NCBI RefSeq assembly: GCF_001598555.1
Contig: NZ_BCZE01000077.1
Location: 1 to 34,768, forward strand
Length of the DNA stretch: 34,768 nucleotides
Direction: 5' to 3'
Source of the DNA: Novosphingobium rosa NBRC 15208
Lineage (GTDB): Bacteria > Pseudomonadota > Alphaproteobacteria > Sphingomonadales > Sphingomonadaceae
Part shown: positions 30,538-34,768 of the stretch, in pieces
Layout: every line of letters starts with the position of its first letter
Numbering within the stretch: the stretch's first letter is position 1
Position numbers and translations under genes: made by a program
Notes under the pieces: generated by a model
The model's database searches: none
What the model was told of the DNA's origin: nothing
The model's input: only the letters and a program-made list of their open reading frames with translations

Positions 30538-32823
30538 ATGCCCTCTCCCTACGCCACCGAGCCCGACTGGCTTGCCCGCCTCAACCCGCCCCAGCGTGAG
30601 GCGGTGCTGACCACCGAGGGCCCCGTGCTGATGCTGGCGGGCGCGGGCACCGGCAAGACGGCGGCGCTGACGGCGCGTCTGGCCAATCTGGTGGCGCTGC
30701 GGCTGGCTTGGCCTTCGGAGATCCTCTGCGTCACCTTCACCAACAAGGCGGCGCGGGAGATGCGCGAGCGGGTCGGCCATCTGATCGGCCCGGCGGTGGA
30801 GGGCATGCCATGGCTGGGCACCTTCCACGCCATCGCCGCCAAGATGCTGCGCCGCCATGCCGAACTGGTGGGGCTGCAGAGCAACTTCACGATTCTGGAT
30901 ACGGACGACCAGCTTCGCCTGCTCAAGCAGCTGATTCAGGCCGAGGGCGTGGATGACAAGCGCTGGCCCGCCAAGCTGCTGGCCGGCTGCATCGACCGCT
31001 GGAAGAACAAGGGCCTGGCCCCCGCCGATGTCGATGCCTTCGAGAGCGAGGCTTACGCCAACGGCAAGGGCCAGCATTTCTACCGCCTCTATCAGGCGCG
31101 GCTGCTGGCGCTCAACACCTGCGATTTCGGCGATCTGCTGCTGCATATGCTGACCATCTTCCGCCAGCACCGCGATGTGCTGGAGGAGTATCAGCGCCGC
31201 TTCAAATACATCATGGTGGACGAATATCAGGACACCAATTCGGTGCAGTATCTCTGGCTGCGCCTGCTGGCCATGGCGCGCCACAACATCTGCGTGGTGG
31301 GTGACGATGACCAGTCGATCTATTCATGGCGCGGCGCGGAAGTGGCCAACATCCTGAAGTTCGAGCAGGATTTTCCCGGCGCCAAGGTGATCAAGCTGGA
31401 GCAGAACTATCGCTCCACGCCGCATATCCTTGCCGCCGCCTCGGGCCTGATCCGCGAGAACAGCGAGCGCCTCGGCAAGACGCTGTGGACCGAGGCCACC
31501 GGCGGCGACAAGCTGCGCGTGATCGGCGTGTGGGACGCGCCCGAGGAAGCGCGCCGCGTCGGCGAGGAAATCGAGCGCCTGCAGCGCGAGGGCCTGCCCC
31601 TCACCAAGGTGGCCATTCTGGTCCGCGCCCAGTTCCAGACGCGCGAGTTTGAAGACCGGTTTATCTCTATCGGCCTGCCCTATCGCATCGTCGGCGGCTT
31701 CCGCTTCTATGAGCGCGCCGAAATCCGCGATGCACTGGCCTATCTGCGCCTGATCGCCCAGCCCAATGACGATCTGGCCTTCGAGCGCATCTACAACACC
31801 CCCAAGCGCGGCCTTGGCGACAAGACGCTGGAAAAGCTGCACCGCTTCGCCCGCGCCGCCAACATCCCCCTCGCCCTCGCCGCGATCCAGATCTGCGACA
31901 CCGATGAGATCCCCGCCCGCGCGCGCGGCACCATCCTGGCTCTGATGCGCAACTTCGCCCGCTGGCGCGATGAGGAGAAGGTCAACAGCCCGGCCAATCT
32001 GGCGCGCATGATGCTCGACGAATCGGGCTACACCGGCGCGCTGCAGGCCGAAAAAAGCGCCGAGGCCGCCGGGCGTCTGGAAAACCTCTCCGAACTGGTG
32101 CGCGCCATGGAGGATTACGAGGACCTTGGCGCTTTCCTCGAGCATGTCTCGCTGGTGATGGACAATGACGCCAACGAGGATGCGGAGAAGGTCACCATCA
32201 TGACCATCCACGCCGCCAAGGGTCTGGAATTCGACCATGTTTTCCTGCCCGGCTGGGAGGAAGGCGTGTTCCCCTCGCAGCGCTCGCTGGACGAAGGCGG
32301 GCTGGCCTCGCTGGAGGAAGAGCGCCGCCTCGCCTATGTGGCGATCACCCGCGCGCGGCGGCTCTGCACCATCCTGCATGCCGCCAACCGGCGCATCTAT
32401 GGCCAGTGGACCAGCTCCATTCCCAGCCGCTTCGTGGCCGAACTGCCCAAGGACCATATCAACGAGGAATCGAGCCTGACCGGCGGCGCCAGCATGTGGC
32501 GCGCCCAATGGAGCGAGCGCGACGACCCCTTCGCCCACCTCGCCCGCGACAAGCCCGAGCGCAGCCAGAGCCGCGGCCCCGGCTGGCAACGCGCCGCCAC
32601 GCAAACCTTCGACACCACGCCACGCCGCATCCCCGAAAGCACCCGCAGCGCGGCCAGCTTCGCCACGAAAGCCCGCTTGGACATTCGCCCCGGGGACCGC
32701 GTCAGCCACGACAAGTTTGGGGATGGTGTCGTTGCCGCGCAGGACGGCAACCGGCTGGAGATCGATTTCGAGACCGCCGGGCGCAAGCGCGTGCTGGACA
32801 GCTTCGTGCGGAAGGTGGGTTAG
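30538..32823 (+). CDS. uvrD: UvrD/PcrA-type ATP-dependent DNA helicase
   Basis: Superfamily 1A 3'-5' helicase for nucleotide-excision and mismatch repair and for clearing stalled complexes. The 761-residue product has all expected motifs: Q-motif LNPPQREAV, Walker A GAGTGKT (35-41), VDEYQDTN, DDDQSIYSWRGA, LEQNYRST, TIHAAKGLEFDHVF and RRLAYVAITRAR. The C-terminal Tudor-like module (RPGDRVSHDKFGDGVV) that binds RNA polymerase in PcrA/UvrD is present. ATG 30538 is used; GTG 30526 is possible. UvrD against PcrA naming cannot be settled by sight. Confidence 0.95.
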   Translation: MPSPYATEPDWLARLNPPQREAVLTTEGPVLMLAGAGTGKTAALTARLANLVALRLAWPSEILCVTFTNKAAREMRERVGHLIGPAVEGMPWLGTFHAIAAKMLRRHAELVGLQSNFTILDTDDQLRLLKQLIQAEGVDDKRWPAKLLAGCIDRWKNKGLAPADVDAFESEAYANGKGQHFYRLYQARLLALNTCDFGDLLLHMLTIFRQHRDVLEEYQRRFKYIMVDEYQDTNSVQYLWLRLLAMARHNICVVGDDDQSIYSWRGAEVANILKFEQDFPGAKVIKLEQNYRSTPHILAAASGLIRENSERLGKTLWTEATGGDKLRVIGVWDAPEEARRVGEEIERLQREGLPLTKVAILVRAQFQTREFEDRFISIGLPYRIVGGFRFYERAEIRDALAYLRLIAQPNDDLAFERIYNTPKRGLGDKTLEKLHRFARAANIPLALAAIQICDTDEIPARARGTILALMRNFARWRDEEKVNSPANLARMMLDESGYTGALQAEKSAEAAGRLENLSELVRAMEDYEDLGAFLEHVSLVMDNDANEDAEKVTIMTIHAAKGLEFDHVFLPGWEEGVFPSQRSLDEGGLASLEEERRLAYVAITRARRLCTILHAANRRIYGQWTSSIPSRFVAELPKDHINEESSLTGGASMWRAQWSERDDPFAHLARDKPERSQSRGPGWQRAATQTFDTTPRRIPESTRSAASFATKARLDIRPGDRVSHDKFGDGVVAAQDGNRLEIDFETAGRKRVLDSFVRKVG

Positions 32824-32885
32824 CACCGTCGGGCAAGGTCCGGCGGCCTAACCATTTCCTCATGCCTTGCCTTTAAAAAGGCGGC

Positions 32886-34010
32886 ATGGCCCATCCCGCG
32901 ACCACGCCGCCCCCGATCACACCCTCCGCGATCACGCCGCGCATGTCGCTCTGGCTGGATGCCATTCGGGCCGCCGCCGCGCTCGCCGTGATGGCCGGCC
33001 ATGGCGTGCAGCAGGGGCTCTACAGCGGGCCATGGCCCTTCTCGATCGCGCTTCAGCAGAATGCCATGGTGGTCTTTTTCGTGCTCTCCGGCCTGATGAT
33101 CGCGGGCAGCACTGACAGCAAGCCCGCCAGCGCCGCCGATTATGCGCTGGCCCGCATGCTGCGCATCCTGCCGGTGGCGCTGCCCGCGCTGGCGCTGTCA
33201 CTGCTGGCCGCCGCATGGGCCCAGAGCCGGGGCGTGAACCTTGGCGATCCGGACACCTCCGCCACCATGCCGCTATGGCCCGACACGCTGCGGGCCATGC
33301 TCTTCCTCAGCGACAGCTGGCATCTGGGCCTGTGGTACAATCCGCCATGGTGGTCGCTGTGCTACGAGGTGTGGTTCTATGCCCTGTTCGGCGCGCTGAC
33401 CTTCCTGAAAGGCGCCAGGCGCATCGCCACCGTTGCGGTGATGGCGCTGGTCGCCGGGCCCAACATCCTGCTGATGCTGCCGGTCTGGTGGACGGGGGTG
33501 TGGATCGCCCGCAACCCGGCCCTGTGGCGCATGACGCGCGCGCAGGCCTGGCTCCGGCTATGGTTGAGCATCGCCATGCTGGGGGTGCAGCCGCAGATCG
33601 CCGTGCCAATGCAGAAGGTGTTTGTTCTGGCGGCCCCATGGGCGCTGGGCCATGCGCTTTATGCGCCCAGCTATCTGGTGCTGGCTCTGGCGCTGGCGCT
33701 GGGCCTGACCGGGCTAAGCCATCTGGCCGATAGCGCCCTGCCCGACATCACCCGCCTTGCCGGTCCGGTCCGGCGCGCGGCGGGCATGTCCTTCTCGCTT
33801 TATGTGCTGCACTGGCCGCTGATCGGCGTGCTGAAAATCCTGCACATCGCCGCCGGGGCCAACATCTTTGCCTATGCCGCGCTGCTGGCCATCATCGTGG
33901 CGGCCAGCACCCTTTTCGCCATGGCGACAGAAGCGCAGCGGCCCGCCCTGCGCGCCCGGATCGCAGCCTTCAGGGCGCGCCGCCCGACCATGGCCGCAGC
34001 GGCGTCCTGA
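32886..34010 (+). CDS. Acyltransferase-3 (OafA/YrhL) family membrane protein
   Basis: A 374-residue integral membrane O-acyltransferase. Early LDAIRAAAALAVMAGH carries the family's R-x(6-10)-H pattern with the catalytic-type His, followed by FFVLSGLMIAG, the ALARMLRILPV motif and WWSLCYEVWFY with a conserved Glu. About ten membrane helices. Members acetylate or otherwise acylate LPS, peptidoglycan or secreted sugars; the acceptor here is unknown, and no polysaccharide genes lie nearby. AAAAAGGCGGC precedes the ATG. Confidence 0.9.
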   Translation: MAHPATTPPPITPSAITPRMSLWLDAIRAAAALAVMAGHGVQQGLYSGPWPFSIALQQNAMVVFFVLSGLMIAGSTDSKPASAADYALARMLRILPVALPALALSLLAAAWAQSRGVNLGDPDTSATMPLWPDTLRAMLFLSDSWHLGLWYNPPWWSLCYEVWFYALFGALTFLKGARRIATVAVMALVAGPNILLMLPVWWTGVWIARNPALWRMTRAQAWLRLWLSIAMLGVQPQIAVPMQKVFVLAAPWALGHALYAPSYLVLALALALGLTGLSHLADSALPDITRLAGPVRRAAGMSFSLYVLHWPLIGVLKILHIAAGANIFAYAALLAIIVAASTLFAMATEAQRPALRARIAAFRARRPTMAAAAS

Positions 34011-34023
34011 CCGGTTGGTCGGC

Positions 34024-34044
34024 GCGGGCTAAGCCTTAGCCCGC
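34024..34044. terminator. Palindrome between convergent acyltransferase and helicase genes
   Basis: A perfect 10-bp inverted repeat GCGGGCTAAG/CTTAGCCCGC around a single base. It sits in the 40-bp gap between two convergent stop codons. No T-run on either strand, so it is at best a weak or factor-dependent terminator. Confidence 0.45.
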
Positions 34045-34050
34045 CCGGCC

Positions 34051-34768
34051 TCAGTCGAGCGCGGAAACGCCCAGGAATTCAGGGATCGGGCCGTTCCATT
34101 CGCCCGGCTTGCTCGGCGGATCGTCATTCTGCCAGCGCGAGCGGCGGTCGTCCTGACGACCACGGCTGCGATCGTCGCGGCGAGCATCTTCACGGCGCGG
34201 AGCCTCGCGGCGCGGTTCGTCACGATAACGATCCTGACGTTCAGCCTGACGCTCTGAACGACGCGGCGCCTCGCGAACAGGCTCCTCGGCGCGAACCTCT
34301 TCACGCGGCGTTTCGGCCCTGCCGCCACGCGGCGCGTCGGAATTGCCACCACGCGGCTTGCGCTCACGGGTCTTCTTTTCCGCAGCGGGCTTCTCGGCGG
34401 AGGGCTTGCTCTCGCGCTTCTCGCGCACCGGCTTCTCCTCATCCGAGCTGCCGCCCAGATCGACCTTGATCTCGGGGATCGCGCCGCCGGTCAACTTCTC
34501 GACATTGGCGATCGCCTCGGCATCCTCGCTGGAATAGAGCGTGAAGGCCCGGCCCGTCGCGCCGCCGCGCCCGGTGCGCCCGATGCGGTGGACATAATCG
34601 TCCGGATGCCACGGCGTGTCGAAATTGAAGACGTGCGAAACGCCCTTCACGTCGATGCCGCGCGCCGCCACATCGCTGGCGACCAGAATGTTGATCGTGC
34701 CCGCCTTGAAACGGTCCAGCTCGGCGATGCGGCTCGACTGGTCCATGTCGCCATGGATTTCGCCCGCC
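34051..34768 (-). CDS. DEAD-box RNA helicase, C-terminal part (cut by window end)
   Basis: The visible 238 residues are the end of RecA-like domain 2, with motif V region ASDVAARGIDV and motif VI HRIGRTGRGG, and then an Arg/Glu/Asp-rich low-complexity tail of about 140 residues ending PIPEFLGVSALD. The frame is open to the window edge (reading EIHGDMDQSSR), so the ATP-binding half lies outside. RhlE-like helicases often have such basic tails; the exact subfamily cannot be set without the N terminus. The stop codon is at 34051-34053. Confidence 0.93.
   Translation of the reverse strand, partial: AGEIHGDMDQSSRIAELDRFKAGTINILVASDVAARGIDVKGVSHVFNFDTPWHPDDYVHRIGRTGRGGATGRAFTLYSSEDAEAIANVEKLTGGAIPEIKVDLGGSSDEEKPVREKRESKPSAEKPAAEKKTRERKPRGGNSDAPRGGRAETPREEVRAEEPVREAPRRSERQAERQDRYRDEPRREAPRREDARRDDRSRGRQDDRRSRWQNDDPPSKPGEWNGPIPEFLGVSALD

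Overview
The window looks like ordinary chromosome from a GC-rich alphaproteobacterium of the order Sphingomonadales, most like Novosphingobium or a close relative. This rests on recognised gene content and order (aroA-cmk next to rpsA, a split F0 ATP synthase operon with both b and b' subunits, a lapA-pyrF-trpF block next to trpBA-accD-folC, a FYDLN-acid/TIGR02300 protein, a class II EPSP synthase) and on strong GC bias at third codon positions. I could not run a taxonomic search. There is no phage, insertion sequence, integrase, CRISPR array or defence island.

Layout. 1-2.8 kb: tRNA-Ala(GGC), the FYDLN-acid protein, aroA and cmk. 2.8-5.5 kb: an alanine-rich lipoprotein gene pointing the other way, then rpsA with a strong terminator. 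5.5-6.7 kb: a translationally coupled GFA-family gene and gloB. 6.7-7.0 kb: two palindromic repeat elements in inverted orientation. 7.0-9.7 kb (minus strand): the F0 operon atpI-atpB-atpE-atpF'-atpF. 10.1-14.0 kb (minus strand): a ydbH-ynbE-ydbL operon, with radC divergent from it. 14.9-15.5 kb: a low-density region with two more palindromic elements and a small gene broken by an in-frame amber codon. 15.6-19.2 kb: purB, then lapA-pyrF-GNAT-trpF. 19.3-19.8 kb: a small outer-membrane beta-barrel gene on the minus strand. 20.0-24.6 kb: a possible 37-codon ORF, trpB, a small membrane protein gene, trpA, accD and folC. 24.6-26.3 kb: ampG-like permease (minus). 26.4-28.7 kb: a RluB-type pseudouridine synthase with a repetitive tail, and rsmD. 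28.7-30.4 kb: an MHS transporter and a small secreted protein (both minus). 30.5-34.0 kb: a UvrD/PcrA helicase and an acyltransferase-3 protein. 34.05 kb to the end: the 3' part of a DEAD-box RNA helicase.

Most genes are housekeeping: aromatic and tryptophan synthesis, nucleotide synthesis, folate, fatty acid initiation, ATP synthesis, translation and rRNA modification, and envelope maintenance. Many neighbours overlap by 1 to 8 bases, which points to translational coupling (GFA/gloB, atpF'/atpF, ydbH/ynbE/ydbL, pyrF/GNAT, trpB/orf/trpA, rluB/rsmD).

I found no convincing new multi-gene system. The observations most worth checking are the amber-interrupted small gene, the palindromic repeat family, the small ORFs coupled to trpB (one before, one after), an imperfect dyad in the trpB/outer-membrane gene intergenic region, and the 11-unit repeat tail of the pseudouridine synthase.
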